Positions 33,654-44,799 are shown, numbered from the stretch's first letter. The stretch is 64,000 nucleotides of DNA from Pleurodeles waltl (GCF_031143425.1 NC_090444.1:1347390323-1347454322), one strand, 5' to 3'. Made by a program: numbers and translations. Notes: generated by a model not told the origin, from the sequence alone.

Positions 33654-36600
33654 GTTGTGTAAAATTAGAAGGTTAAAGTTTCGGATTCTCTCAAACACAG
33701 TGTTCTGGGATTAAAGAAAGACTCTTTTTTTATAGAACTAATTAGAGAAGTTAGTTAAACTATGGTGTGACCAAAATAACTGCAGGGAGCAGATAAGGAG
33801 TTCGTTAATTGTGAAAAAAGGTGCAGACAATTTCCTAATATGTTAGTTGGGATTTTAATAGTTTGGGAGAAGCCAAGTGTCCATTTCGTCACAGATATTG
33901 TGACTATAAAAGTTGGAAGGACCAGCTGCCCAGATATTCAGTAATTGGCAGACCAGATCACCCTATGGCTGTAATTGCACACTTCACTGGGAGTGAAATG
34001 CCGAGTGGTAGAGCAAGGGTGCCATGGTCTCTAGCGAAAGAAAGGAATTCATCTCCACAAGCCGACAGATAAACACCACATAGGACCTCCAAGGAAATGG
34101 CAGCAAGAAAAATCCAGAGTTTAAGCTCCACCCACTAAAAGTGGTACACCCCTTTGCAGTCCTCTTTTGTATTATGCAAGCGGCTGCATGTGGAAACTCA
34201 CAGAGACACATGCCTACCTTTACCTGTGTTTCTACTTAAAATGTGTTACCACGGTTGGACAGTCTAGTAACCTTTTTTATTAGGTGTTACCAGCACCCAA
34301 CTCAGTGTTCCTAATTTCATTCACTACAGACGAAGAAAAGTTTGAGTGTGCAGCAACAGGATTTGAGTCTGTCACCTCTTTAGTGCCCTCAGAACCACAG
34401 CAGAAATATTGATCACCGAGCTATCTTACCAGCTTTATCTGCTGGTCAAGTATGTCTACTGATTAAGAAGGGCAACGCACCAGCTTCAGAGATGATCCTA
34501 GTGATGATCTGTGCTTCAATATATTGCTTGTGTTGTTAATGCTCTTGTTATATAGATCTATGCGTGATCTTAAAATTAGCAGGCATTTCAGAGCGTTGAT
34601 GTACCTGCTGCAGGGCACTGTATGTAACTTGTGGCCACATTATCAAATCGAGGATAAGATGACACATTTGCCTAGAGCGCTGAGAGGAAGAGTAAAGATA
34701 GAAAAGAGGAACCATAGGAAAGGAAGAAGAGGGACAAGGTTGATGGAATGAGTAAAAAAAATCACGTGCCCCAGTTTTCTCATGTAGGCAACATTTATTA
34801 CTACCCAATGAGCAAATTGAAGGCTTTTTAATTTTGGTGCCTCGGCCTATTTTTCAGTCAAGCTTGACTCTGTATGCGACTGGAGAGGGAGGATGGGAGC
34901 AGAGGGGCAGTGGGTTTGCTGTGAAGGAAACAACTGCTTGGGAGTTTCTCACTGAATGCTGCCTTTCATTTTCACTTTCCAATTTGAATCAGAAGACACT
35001 TAAGGAATTGATGTTCTCTAAAGAGTAGCTGTTCTGCATTTGTTTTCTAAATAACCACTGTTTAACCATAAACATGTGACCAGAATAACTGCAGGGAGCA
35101 GATGAGGAGTTCAGTAATTATGAAAACAGGTGCTTGCCCTTTGCTACCCCGGCACTGCCTTTGCGACCCCTGGCCTCAGAGGTGGCAAATTCAGTGTCAG
35201 GAACACTGTGGCAGCTCGTCCTTATGTACTTCAGTTGGTGCTCTACACTACACTCTAAAATATGTATCATTCACTATTAGTGCAATAAATATGGAGTACA
35301 ATTAGCTGGAATATGCCCTTCCATGGCAGCTGAGGTAAGTAAAAAATGCTTTTAAATGTATGTTGGGTTGTGCTTATGGGCGAGGCTGTGTTTATGTGAG
35401 AGAGAGTGTATGTACGTGTGAATTTGTGGGTTTGTTTAAGTATGTGTGTATGACTGAAAGGGAAGGTCAAAGGTTGTGAGATGTCACTTCCGCTATCTTC
35501 GGTATTTCGGTGAATTGATGTCCATGTGTTTAACAAAGCTGTAGATCTCCTCAGCCTAAACATCAGCCACCTGACCCCTGCAGGCTTTTCCTTGGCTCCG
35601 CAGAGAGCAGTCACATATTCCATTGGTCAAAATGTGTCTCTAGGATGGTGTATTTACATAGCCTAGAAGGATGAGAGAAAGTGTAATCAAATCACAAGTT
35701 CATGATAATATGATTACATAGGTCTAATGTGATAAAGGCAATGTGAACCACTTTTTAAGGTCCTTTACACCCATTAAATACTGTCGACTGATGAACAACT
35801 AAAGGCATTGGCTAATGTCAGGTCAATCATAATATCCAATGGCTGAATCGGGCTATACAAAAGGCTCTTTCTGTACCTGGACACTCTGCGCCTATGTGGA
35901 GCACAAAAGCACTTGCCTACATGGGTAGTACTCTATACCATGTAGGGTATGGAGTCGGAAGGATGTTGTTTTGATCCCATGTGGATAGTGTACAATGTTG
36001 TGCCTGATAATCATAGAGGTCTGGTTATCGTGTTATCTTTGAGTAGCTCTGCATGTCTTTTTATGGTATTTCTTATTTTAGTATTAGTATGAGGCAGGGG
36101 GTAATATATTGTCTTAAAATGTAACTCCATTTATACTGTACTTATTGCCTCTGATGATATATTGTAGCACTTTATGCCAGATATCATACTGCTCTGGAGC
36201 CCAGGGTTAGTTATTTTTTGATGGGTTATTGTTGCTTATAGGGCTTAGTATTGTGTTCTTTAAGAAACTATGCTATACATTTATTTCAGTTTCTAGATGT
36301 TAGGCAGTATTACTAGATGATTTACAGGTGATTATGTATCGATAGGTTAAAGAGCTATGATTTTTAAAGGAGAAGTCGTGATCTTCATAATGAGGTGCGT
36401 GCAATTTGCAGAGATAATATAATATGGATTAAGGCAAACGTGCATGTGATAGTGTAGGCTGTGCTCAGAGAGAGAAGGCATGCAAAAAATGGCAAGAGAG
36501 GGGAGAGTCATTCAAATGAAAGAGGAGAGTTGAACTGGTTGCTGCCAGTGGGGAACACAGGAACTCTTTTTTGAGGAACAACACTTAACATTCTGCATCA

Positions 36601-38689
36601 GACATTTACAAGAGCAAGAGAGGGAAAACACACAAAACAGAAAGATGGAGGAAAAGAAAGACCGAACAACATAACAAAGGGAGAGAAAGCAGGAACCTGA
36701 AAGAGTGAGATGAATTGGTGTAAATGCCTGGTAGTGGATTAAAGAGGCCTGAGGTGAACTCAGGAGTTTGCAGCCTTGGTAGTCATGCACTAACATTCAA
36801 TTACACAGGCAATGGGTTTCTGAGCAGAGTCCTGGGCACCAGCACTCATTATTTTACAAGTTAAGTATTGGTAGAGAATTGGAAGTTTTAAGTCAAAGTC
36901 AGTTTTCGTGCAGGGTTTTTAAGAATATTTTGTAGGTTTTCTGAAACTCAGTGTAAAGGTATAGAAGTAAATATTATTTGCATGTGTTGCAATATCATTG
37001 TAGTCCATGAGAACACCAGTGCATATACACACTACCATCACCCATCGGAAAACTGAGTTGAATTAATATGGTTTCATTTTCCCAGTATTTTGAGATGGCC
37101 GATGAATGACGATAATTGGTTGTTTCTCATGCTTTTTCACTGAATTCAAATTAGAGCCAAAACTGCCCCACATTACCACAAACAGTGATCCCTCAGTCGA
37201 GAGTATATGCTTCCCAAGGACACTTTAAACAAATACTTTTTAGGTCATCACTTCAACTACGATGTTTTTGTATGTAAAAGGAAATGTTTTCTTCTGTGTA
37301 TGGTGTTCCAATTTGTTCTCACGGTTCAAGTAGAATACTTATGGACGATGGTGGAGCCTCCTCCCAGTGGGTGGCTGCCAAGGAATTCTCAAGTCTAGAT
37401 AGTTCGTCAGGGGGATATCCCCAAATCCTGATGACAGATAAAGACCAAGCGCATCTCACCCCTTTATACCTCATTTGAGAGTCTCATAACAGTAGAATTG
37501 ATGCACACTTTGGTGAGATCATGTGCATGTTTCATTGTTAAATGCAGCTTCATAAGTACAATCTTAAAGTGCAGCTCACAATGGGTTTAACATCGAATTA
37601 TAATGTAAATCAACAGGTATCATAACTGTCTGCCCCTCGAAGGATTTATCCATACGGGAAAATCCAAGACAGCCTCAAAATGAATCACGATACCGTGGAA
37701 TGGATTATTTAAACATCCTCAACTATTGATGATAAGTAGAAAGGCTAAATGTTCACTCAAACAAGGACTTAAAAATTGGTAGTCACTATATTATCATTAA
37801 AGTATTTCATTATAATGTATCCTCTTACTTACATTCATAAATACATTTATAAAGTAAGTTTTCATTACTAACTGCTTATTAGAGACCAGCCCTTTGCATG
37901 AATGTCCATTAGTTTGAATATAGCTCTAATTACCTTTTTCCTTAAAACACGTGTTCCTTTATGTACGTTTAAAACGTAAATATTCTTAAACTTCCTGCAT
38001 ACCGTTGCCTTAGGTAAAGTCTGGATAAGTCATTGAAAACTTTAATAGAGCATTTTTTAAGCTGGATTAAAGCTCATGGGTTTTACATCTTCTAATGAGA
38101 GTATAAACGTGTTATTCAGACTTTCGCTAACCTTTTCAACGTCTTTAAAGTGATTGGTCAGACAATGTCACTAGTCCTATTCATATTACTCCAGGCGCAG
38201 ATGTGTTACAGTCTTATGGCAGGTATTACTATTTGTCGTACTGTGTTACATGTATTTAAAATGACTTGCTTCGATTGCAATGAAAATTGTTCAAAGGTAG
38301 GAACAGATCAGACGCAACTGAGTTCTTAAACTGCAAAAGCTATTAAGTTGTCCACTTAAAATGCATTCACAATCATTCACTCCAGTCTTCTATTTTGAGA
38401 TGGTTCTTTTTCTATCTTTACACCTAGACGTTTTGCAAACTAAATACATTATAGAGAGGATGCAAACACATTAAATTAAAATGTGCCTACAATGCAGCAT
38501 CGTTAAAATCAGGAAAACCAGTATATGATAAAGAAATTGTTACCAAGCTGTTGCTGTATCGTTAAATATTGGTCATGTACCCTACTGCATTTTAGTTTTA
38601 AATGTAACGAATTGCAAACACATATGTTTAGAGCACAGAAATCCTATGGAAATTTTATTAGGGAAATACGTTACATTATTAGGCCAAAT
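33654..38689. other. No gene recognised; one dispersed direct repeat
   Basis: About 5 kb of AT-rich DNA without long open frames. A roughly 60-bp segment (ccaaaataactgcaggg...) at about 33,765-33,823 recurs with few changes at about 35,075-35,132 (ccagaataactgcaggg...), in direct orientation. No terminal repeats, RNA genes or coding motifs were recognised. Confidence 0.4.
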
Positions 38690-38984
38690 ACACATGCACA
38701 CTGTGCTCCCTCCAACCCAGCACTGTGTTGCTGGGCTGGAGAGACCAGCTACCAGGCTCCCAGTTTACCTGGGAGGTCCCTGGCTGGGTGCTCCAGCCAA
38801 TCCTAATGCTGCTTTCAAGCTGCGTTAGGATTGGCTGCACTTCAGGCTGGGAGCCTTTGCTTGCTGAGGGGACAGAGGAGCGGCGTAACAGGTACTTTTT
38901 TAAAAACTATTTTTATTTTTTTATATTATTAAAATTCCCTGCCACGCGCCGCCCCCCCTGTTTAACCCCCGCGAGCCGCGACTG
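38690..38984. mobile_element. Truncated copy of the hAT-like hairpin element
   Basis: The right end, gagccgcgactg at 38,973-38,984, is the complement of the left end of the element at 24,527. Reading leftwards, both copies share the order A/T tract, ggctcccagcct and a hairpin of ccaatcct and aggattgg halves (here 38,799-38,842). The other terminus is not found, so the copy is probably truncated on the left. No target duplication can be scored. Confidence 0.6.
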
Positions 38985-39417
38985 ATCACATGATGACAAT
39001 ACTATAGCCTACATGGCATTCTGTCCTCCACTGTATTGATTACTTAAAGAGCCAGTTCTATTTTTTCCATACATTTACCTCTTCACTAAAGTATGCCTGT
39101 CACCCTTGGGTCCGATTTCGGCTTTGACAGATGGAATACAGTGTGTCAGGGTGTCTTGTGACATTACCTCTGCCATTGTAACAGACTGCTGTCCGCCATA
39201 TTTAGAGATGACTATTGGCCTTGCAATTATTTCTGTATGTTTAAAGGAACCACCATCATGGCAGTTCCCATCGAGTTAAAACATTTTTGGTGGATGGCTG
39301 CCATTGGTTGTGAAACCATTCACCATACTTTTAACATTCTCTTCCATCAGCCTCTACTCCATTAGACCATGCATGAAGCTTTCTGTTGACAGAACCAACA
39401 AGGGCAGTAAACCTAAA
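38985..39417. other. No gene recognised, left flank of the DIRS element
   Basis: Unremarkable DNA between the hAT-like copy and the DIRS left end. No coding or repeat feature recognised. Confidence 0.4.
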
Positions 39418-39420
39418 TTC

Positions 39421-39598
39421 TGATGGATACAACTACCTGTGGATTCCTCACCTAATGAATACTCCCATGGCGCCAGCATTCGACGGAAATCTTCTTACTA
39501 GTCTCTGCACGTCGACGAGGACGTCACTCTAGCCCACGCGACGCCGTCTGACGTCATACAGGCAATAAGAGGTCCTCGCCGACGTGCCGATGACAGTT
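39421..39598 (+). repeat. Left inverted terminal repeat of the DIRS element
   Basis: From tgatggatacaactacctg to gccgatgacagt. It matches the complement of the right end almost perfectly; I see two differences in the inner 150 bp (caggcaata against cagacaata, gtcctcgcc against gtcgtcgcc). Confidence 0.9.
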
Positions 39599-39699
39599 CC
39601 CTTTTTTCCGTGCATTCGAAACGGTTATCTTCGAGGGAGCTACTGTTACCTTCGTGGTTACAGTGTATTGTCTGCTGCGTAGTCTTCTCTGCGGTAATA

Positions 39700-41817
39700 A
39701 TGTCTCAGAGGAAGTCGGGTTTCAAGCCCTGTCGAGAGTGTGGGGGCAAGATGTCAGTTACAGATCCTCACTCCGACTGTCTATGGTGTTTGAGCTCCGA
39801 CCACGACGTCTCGACTTGCGATTCATGTCAACACATGAATCCGAAGGCCCTCAAAGAGCGTGAGGCCAAGTTATTCATGGCAAAGTCAAAGAAGGAGAAA
39901 CATCATAAGAAGTCTTCTTCGCCAAGGTCTCACCGGCGTCATCGAGACTCCCGGCGCCGTAGAGACTCACGACGTCATTCCAGCAAGGAGTCTCGTTCGA
40001 GGTCACCTTCGGCTCGGCGTCGGAGGACTTGGGAGGTCAGCCCCACGGTCACACCGCATCCATCGACGCCGTTGCCCTCTCCGGCGTCACCGACTTCGCC
40101 TGGACAGGCGTCGGTGATTGAGGTGGTGCAGCCTCTTGTGTTTTCTCCGGCGTCGCAGACGTCGAGGCCGGCGTCGGGGTCGCCCTCGATCCAGGCACCC
40201 CAGTATCTGGCTTTTCCCACTCCTGGAGCCGATAGTACTGCGTTTCTTAATGCGATGTATACCATCTTTCAGCAGATGGCTCCAGGAGCTGCTCCGGCTG
40301 GTCCTTCGGGGCCATTGGCCTTTTCGTTGGGCGATCCTGCGCCTCTTCGGCCGGCACCCTTCATGCCCTTTCTCCCTTTTGGGAATGTGGGCTCGGCGCC
40401 GGTGCCGGCGTCGGTGGCCGCTCCGGTGGCTTCGGATGTTTCGGCCCCGGAGGTTGCCCTTCCGTCGAAGTCAGGATTTTGCCCTGTGACTCCGGTTGGT
40501 CCATCGGCTCCAAGACCTCGTCCTCCGGCTCCTGCCTCGGCGCCGAAGCTGCCTGTGGCGCCGGACGCGGCGTCGGATGCTTCTGGAGATCGGCACCGTT
40601 CTTCGACGTCGGCGGAGGCCATGTCGACTCCGCGTATCGAGGAGAGACTTCATTCGAGCAGGCGTGCTCTCCGTCTTTTAGAAGAGCAGGAGTACCAGCG
40701 AGTCTTAGAGGAGGGAGAGATTGAGGACTCTGGAGACGGACTACATGGTCTGGATACAGCCAGTGGGCTGGACACTTCCCCTGAGTGGGACCTTTCATCT
40801 CCAGGGGAATATACAGAGGAGGCTGCTTCCTTTCATGCTGTGGTGAGGAAGGCAGCGAGCTTTTTGGACCTGCCTTTGCCGGTGGCAGAGGCGAAGCAGA
40901 ATTTGCTGACAGAGGTATTGCATCCGGCCTCTGCTGCAGCTGAGCCTCTCTTGCCATTTAATGAGGCTTTGCTGGATCCGGTGTTGGAGGTGTGGAAGAA
41001 GCCGGTGTCTTCCTCGGCCGTTCATAGGGCTGTGGCCAGGAGGTATCGAGCTGCACCATCTGACCCTGGCTTTCTCTCTAGACACCCTACGCCGGAGAGC
41101 TTGGTGGTGCAAGCCTCCTGTTCCTCAAAGTCAGCGCCTGGTTCCTTCCCGACGGTGCCTGGAGACAGAGACTCCAAGAAACTGGATGCGCAGTCCAAGA
41201 AAATATTTTCGTCATGCAGTTTGGCGTTGAAGGCCACCAACGCAACGTGCATTCTGGGGAGGTACATCCATGCTCTGATGGATGATATTTCGTCTTCATT
41301 TACGGAGCTCCCCCAGGGTCTCTTGGATGTGGTCTCGGACGCCCAGGCTGCCGCGACCCAGATTATCCAGTCTGGGCTGGACACGACCGACTCGGTGGCC
41401 AGGGCGATGGGCACGGCTGTGGTGGCAAGAAGACAGGCCTGGCTCCGAAACTCAGGGTTTTCTGCGGATGTGCAGTCGACCCTGCTGGACCTCCCGTTTG
41501 ATGGGGACAGACTGTTTGGAGCCAAGGCAGATTCGGCCTTGGAACGATTTAAGGAGAGCAGAGCCACAGCCAAATCGTTAGGACTGCAAGCTCCTTCTTC
41601 CTCTGCCTCTTCTAGATTTTTCAGGAGGTTTCGGGGATTTGGGCGTGGCTCTTCTTCCTCTTCCTTTCGGGGGAGGTTCCAGCAACCCGCCTCTTCCCTC
41701 CCCTATAGGTCATTTAGAGGGAGGGGGAGGGGTGGGGCCCGTACCAGAGGAGCCTCTCAACAGCACTCTGCCTCTTCCTCGTCCTCTGGAGGGGTGCAGC
41801 AGGGGAAGCAGCCTTAG
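39700..41817 (+). CDS. gag: DIRS Gag-like protein
   Basis: A 705-codon frame from ATG at 39,700 (MSQRKSGFKPC); an upstream in-frame ATG at 39,610 would add 30 hydrophobic residues and is less likely. The N-terminus has paired cysteines (CRECGGKM, then CLWC and CDSC) that probably bind metal. A basic RS-like region (RHRDSRRRRDSRRHSSKES) comes next, then a Pro/Ala/Ser-rich central part and a more structured region at about residues 370-660. The C-terminus is rich in RG/FRG (FRGFGRGSSSSSFRGRF), typical of nucleic-acid binding. It overlaps the start of the RT frame by about 180 bp. The function is inferred from its position in DIRS elements. Confidence 0.8.
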   Translation: MSQRKSGFKPCRECGGKMSVTDPHSDCLWCLSSDHDVSTCDSCQHMNPKALKEREAKLFMAKSKKEKHHKKSSSPRSHRRHRDSRRRRDSRRHSSKESRSRSPSARRRRTWEVSPTVTPHPSTPLPSPASPTSPGQASVIEVVQPLVFSPASQTSRPASGSPSIQAPQYLAFPTPGADSTAFLNAMYTIFQQMAPGAAPAGPSGPLAFSLGDPAPLRPAPFMPFLPFGNVGSAPVPASVAAPVASDVSAPEVALPSKSGFCPVTPVGPSAPRPRPPAPASAPKLPVAPDAASDASGDRHRSSTSAEAMSTPRIEERLHSSRRALRLLEEQEYQRVLEEGEIEDSGDGLHGLDTASGLDTSPEWDLSSPGEYTEEAASFHAVVRKAASFLDLPLPVAEAKQNLLTEVLHPASAAAEPLLPFNEALLDPVLEVWKKPVSSSAVHRAVARRYRAAPSDPGFLSRHPTPESLVVQASCSSKSAPGSFPTVPGDRDSKKLDAQSKKIFSSCSLALKATNATCILGRYIHALMDDISSSFTELPQGLLDVVSDAQAAATQIIQSGLDTTDSVARAMGTAVVARRQAWLRNSGFSADVQSTLLDLPFDGDRLFGAKADSALERFKESRATAKSLGLQAPSSSASSRFFRRFRGFGRGSSSSSFRGRFQQPASSLPYRSFRGRGRGGARTRGASQQHSASSSSSGGVQQGKQP

Positions 41818-43726
41818 GCTTCCACCGTTTCCCACTCACTCCTCTCCTGTAGGGGGAAGATTACAGCATTTTCTCCACAAGTGGAAGTCTATCACAACGG
41901 ACACTTGGGTTCTCGGCATTGTGGGGAAAGGCTACGCCCTTCCCTTTCGGGAGTTCCCGCCCCTCATCCCGCCCCGCCCATCTTATTGTTCAGAAGAACA
42001 CCTCCTGTTGCTAGAACAGGAGGTTCAAGTCCTCCTTTCAAAGGGCGCGGTAGAGTTGGTCCCAGAGCAGGAAAAGGGTCGAGGTTGTTACTCAAGATAC
42101 TTCCTGATTCCCAAAAAGGATGGTCAGTTGAGACCAATCCTGGATCTGAGGATCTTGAATTGGTTCCTCAAACAGGAAAAGTTCAAGATGCTGACCCTAG
42201 CACAGGTGCTTTTGGCGTTGAACAAGGAAGATTGGATGGTGTCTGTCGACTTGCAGGATGCTTACTTTCATATCCCGATACTCAAGTCGCACAGGAAGTA
42301 TCTCCGGTTTGTGGTAGGGTCGCAGCACTATCAGTTTGCGGTCCTCCCGTTTGGTCTTACTTCAGCACCTCGAGTCTTCACAAAGGTGATGTCAGTGGTT
42401 GCGGCGGAGCTCAGAAGGAAGGGGATAGCAGTATTCCCTTACTTGGACGACTGGTTGATCAAAGCCAAGTCCCCGGAGCTTGTGTCACATCATCTGCAGT
42501 CAACAACCCAGTTGTTGTTCGACCTGGGCTTTTCGGTGAACGTGCCCAAATCTCACCTGGAGCCCTCTCAGTGCCTCCTGTTCATAGGGGCAGTACTGGA
42601 TACAACATTGAGTCGAGCCTTTCCTCCGCCTCAGCGGATTCAAGATATTCAGGAATTGGTTCCAATGTTTCGAAATGGAGCGGTAGTTCCAGTCCTCAAG
42701 GTCCTTCGTCTGCTCGGTCTGTTCGCCTCCTGCATTCTGTCGGTCACGCATGCTCGCTGGCACATGAGGGCTCTTCAGTGGTGCCTCCGAAGGCAGTGGT
42801 CTCAACACAAGGGAGATTTAGAAGGTACTGTCAAGATCTCCAGAGATGCTGCTGTGGAATTGAAGTGGTGGATTGCGGGCAACAATCTTTCACAGGGGAA
42901 GCCGTTCGCGCAGTCGCCACCAGTGGCCACGGTCATAACGGATGCTTCCACCCTAGGATGGGGAGCTCATCTGGGGGATCTGGAGATCAAAGGGCTTTGG
43001 TCTCCAGAGGAAAAGGTGTTTCATATCAATCTGTTGGAGTTACGGGCTGTACGTCTGGCTCTCAAGGCCTTCCTCCCATCCCTTCGTGGTCAGTCATTAC
43101 AGGTCCTGACGGACAATACTACCACGATGTGGTACATAAACAAACAGGGAGGAGTAGGGTCGTACCTTCTCTGCAGAGAAGCTCTTCGGCTATGGTCCTG
43201 GGCAAAGGACCATCAGATTTGCTTGGTGGCAAATCATCTGGCCGGGGTCTTGAATGTACGTGCGGACAGTCTCAGTCGCCAATTCTCGGAAGACCACGAG
43301 TGGCGTCTCCATCAAGATCAAGTCTGTTTAATCTTCCAGATGTGGGGGTTTCCTCGGATAGATCTGTTTGCCACTCGGGAGAACGCGCATTGCCCGTTAT
43401 TCTGCAGCCTCCAGTATCCGATGCAGGGAGCGTTGGGGGACGCGTTTCAGATAACCTGGTGCGACCAGTTGCTTTACGCGTTTCCCCCCATACCCTTGAT
43501 TTCTCGAGTGTTGAGGAAAATTCGCCAAGACCGGGCCCAAGTCATCTTAATAGCTCCGGATTGGCTAAGGAGGGTATGGTACTCCGACCTTCTCCAACTC
43601 TCACTGTGCCCTCCGCTCCGTCTCCCTCTCAGGGCAGACCTCCTCTCGCAGTCGCAGGGGCAGGTTTTACACCCCAACCTCCAGAGTCTGCACCTACATG
43701 CTTGGAGATTGAACGGGGCAACCTGA
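41639..43726 (+). CDS. pol: DIRS reverse transcriptase-RNase H polyprotein
   Basis: A 695-codon frame overlapping the Gag frame; the first about 60 residues mirror Gag coding, and the enzyme proper starts near residue 70. RT motifs: YFLIPKKDGQLRPILDLRIL (154-173), VDLQDAYFHIPI with Asp204, VLPFGLTSAPRVF (235-247) and the catalytic YLDD at 268-271. RNase H motifs: TDASTLGWGAH (434-444), LLELRAV with Glu467, TDNTTTMWYI (491-500) and NVRADSLSR with Asp543. Residues 570-650 (PRIDLFATREN, YAFPPIPLI, APDWLRRVWY) match the region after RNase H in DIRS elements that has been described as methyltransferase-like. All catalytic residues are intact. RT copies the transcript, and the internal complementary region supports circle formation. 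Confidence 0.9.
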   Translation: MGVALLPLPFGGGSSNPPLPSPIGHLEGGGGVGPVPEEPLNSTLPLPRPLEGCSRGSSLRLPPFPTHSSPVGGRLQHFLHKWKSITTDTWVLGIVGKGYALPFREFPPLIPPRPSYCSEEHLLLLEQEVQVLLSKGAVELVPEQEKGRGCYSRYFLIPKKDGQLRPILDLRILNWFLKQEKFKMLTLAQVLLALNKEDWMVSVDLQDAYFHIPILKSHRKYLRFVVGSQHYQFAVLPFGLTSAPRVFTKVMSVVAAELRRKGIAVFPYLDDWLIKAKSPELVSHHLQSTTQLLFDLGFSVNVPKSHLEPSQCLLFIGAVLDTTLSRAFPPPQRIQDIQELVPMFRNGAVVPVLKVLRLLGLFASCILSVTHARWHMRALQWCLRRQWSQHKGDLEGTVKISRDAAVELKWWIAGNNLSQGKPFAQSPPVATVITDASTLGWGAHLGDLEIKGLWSPEEKVFHINLLELRAVRLALKAFLPSLRGQSLQVLTDNTTTMWYINKQGGVGSYLLCREALRLWSWAKDHQICLVANHLAGVLNVRADSLSRQFSEDHEWRLHQDQVCLIFQMWGFPRIDLFATRENAHCPLFCSLQYPMQGALGDAFQITWCDQLLYAFPPIPLISRVLRKIRQDRAQVILIAPDWLRRVWYSDLLQLSLCPPLRLPLRADLLSQSQGQVLHPNLQSLHLHAWRLNGAT

Positions 43727-44754
43727 GTTCCTTCTCTCTCCCGCCTGATGTAGTGGATGTTATCTTAGCGGCCAGGCGACACTCCACTAAATCTATCTAC
43801 GCTAATAGGTGGTCTAAATTTGTTATGTGGTGTGGAGAGAGACAGATTGATCCCTTACATGCTCATCTGTCACATGTTTTGTCTTTTGCACTGTCTCTAG
43901 CGCAGAAAGGTTGTGCAGTGGCTACCATTAAGGGTTATTTGTCGGCCTTGTCAGCCTTTATTTGTCTTCCAGACCAACCATCGTTATTTAAATCCCCTAT
44001 TGTTCTCAGATTCTTGAAAGGTCTTCTGAATCAATATCCTCCAAAACCATTCGTTATGCCTCAATGGGATTTGTCCTTGGTCCTGACTTTCCTTATGGGG
44101 TCCCCTTTTGAGCCTATGCATTCTTGCCCCTTAAGGTATTTGGTTATTAAAACAGTATTCCTGGTAGCTATAACATCTGCAAGGAGAGTGAGTGAGTTGC
44201 AGGCCTTATCGGTTAAACCCCCTTATATAACGTTTTATGGGGATAAGGTGGTGTTGAGGACCAAGGCTGCTTTCCTTCCGAAGGTTGTTTCACCCTTCCA
44301 TTTGGCTCAGACAATCACTTTGTCCACGTTTTATCCTCCGCCTCATCCTTCAAAGGAGGAAGAAAGACTACATCGCCTGGACCCAAAAAGGGCGTTGAGC
44401 TTCTATATCGACAGAATGAAGGATATCAGGCTGGAGGATCAGCTGTTTGTCGGATACGTGGGCCAGAGGAGAGGAAAGGCAGTCCACAAGAGAACACTCT
44501 CCAGGTGGGTTGTTCTTTGCATTAAAATCTGTTACTCTTTGGCAAAGAAGGATCCGCCTGAGGGCATTAGAGCTCACTCCACCAGAGCTAAGTCGGCCTC
44601 TTCGGCCTTGGCCAGGGGTGTTCCTGTGGTCGACATCTGCAAGGCCGCAACTTGGTCGTCCCTTCACACTTTTGTGAAACATTACTGTTTGGACTCTGAG
44701 GTCAGAAGGGACGGTCATTTTGCACGGTCAGTGCTGCAGGATTTCTTGGTTTGA
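41881..44754 (+). CDS. DIRS tyrosine recombinase (long overlapping frame)
   Basis: The frame is open for 957 codons. The recombinase domain occupies about residues 610-957 (nucleotides 43,708-44,754). Its catalytic residues are visible: Arg769 in SARRVSELQAL, His899-x-x-Arg902 in AHSTRAKSA, and the probable nucleophile Tyr935 in TFVKHYCLD. An N-terminal SAM-like core-binding region (STKSIYANRWSKFVMWC) precedes them. This family joins the circular DNA into the genome without target duplication. The first 600 codons lie entirely within the RT-RNase H gene in another frame and are Gly/Ser/Pro-rich without a known domain, so the real start may be much further in. Extensive overlap of these two frames is known from DIRS-1. 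Confidence 0.85.
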   Translation: MEVYHNGHLGSRHCGERLRPSLSGVPAPHPAPPILLFRRTPPVARTGGSSPPFKGRGRVGPRAGKGSRLLLKILPDSQKGWSVETNPGSEDLELVPQTGKVQDADPSTGAFGVEQGRLDGVCRLAGCLLSYPDTQVAQEVSPVCGRVAALSVCGPPVWSYFSTSSLHKGDVSGCGGAQKEGDSSIPLLGRLVDQSQVPGACVTSSAVNNPVVVRPGLFGERAQISPGALSVPPVHRGSTGYNIESSLSSASADSRYSGIGSNVSKWSGSSSPQGPSSARSVRLLHSVGHACSLAHEGSSVVPPKAVVSTQGRFRRYCQDLQRCCCGIEVVDCGQQSFTGEAVRAVATSGHGHNGCFHPRMGSSSGGSGDQRALVSRGKGVSYQSVGVTGCTSGSQGLPPIPSWSVITGPDGQYYHDVVHKQTGRSRVVPSLQRSSSAMVLGKGPSDLLGGKSSGRGLECTCGQSQSPILGRPRVASPSRSSLFNLPDVGVSSDRSVCHSGERALPVILQPPVSDAGSVGGRVSDNLVRPVALRVSPHTLDFSSVEENSPRPGPSHLNSSGLAKEGMVLRPSPTLTVPSAPSPSQGRPPLAVAGAGFTPQPPESAPTCLEIERGNLSSFSLPPDVVDVILAARRHSTKSIYANRWSKFVMWCGERQIDPLHAHLSHVLSFALSLAQKGCAVATIKGYLSALSAFICLPDQPSLFKSPIVLRFLKGLLNQYPPKPFVMPQWDLSLVLTFLMGSPFEPMHSCPLRYLVIKTVFLVAITSARRVSELQALSVKPPYITFYGDKVVLRTKAAFLPKVVSPFHLAQTITLSTFYPPPHPSKEEERLHRLDPKRALSFYIDRMKDIRLEDQLFVGYVGQRRGKAVHKRTLSRWVVLCIKICYSLAKKDPPEGIRAHSTRAKSASSALARGVPVVDICKAATWSSLHTFVKHYCLDSEVRRDGHFARSVLQDFLV

Positions 44755-44799
44755 CCATTTAGGCACCCACCGCCGGGCGTGGTACTGCTTTGGGACTCT

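Noticed and set aside
33654..38689. Host exons or conserved noncoding gene
   Set aside because: No long open frame, no paired splice sites around a coding-like segment and no tRNA-like or rRNA-like sequence could be recognised.
39610..39699. Upstream ATG of the DIRS Gag frame
   Set aside because: The 30 extra residues are hydrophobic and unlike the conserved start; the ATG at 39,700, just before the cysteine motif, is preferred.
40361..40957. 198-codon minus-strand frame and other frames opposite the DIRS gag
   Set aside because: They are shadows of the Gag coding strand, which is Ser/Pro/Arg-rich.
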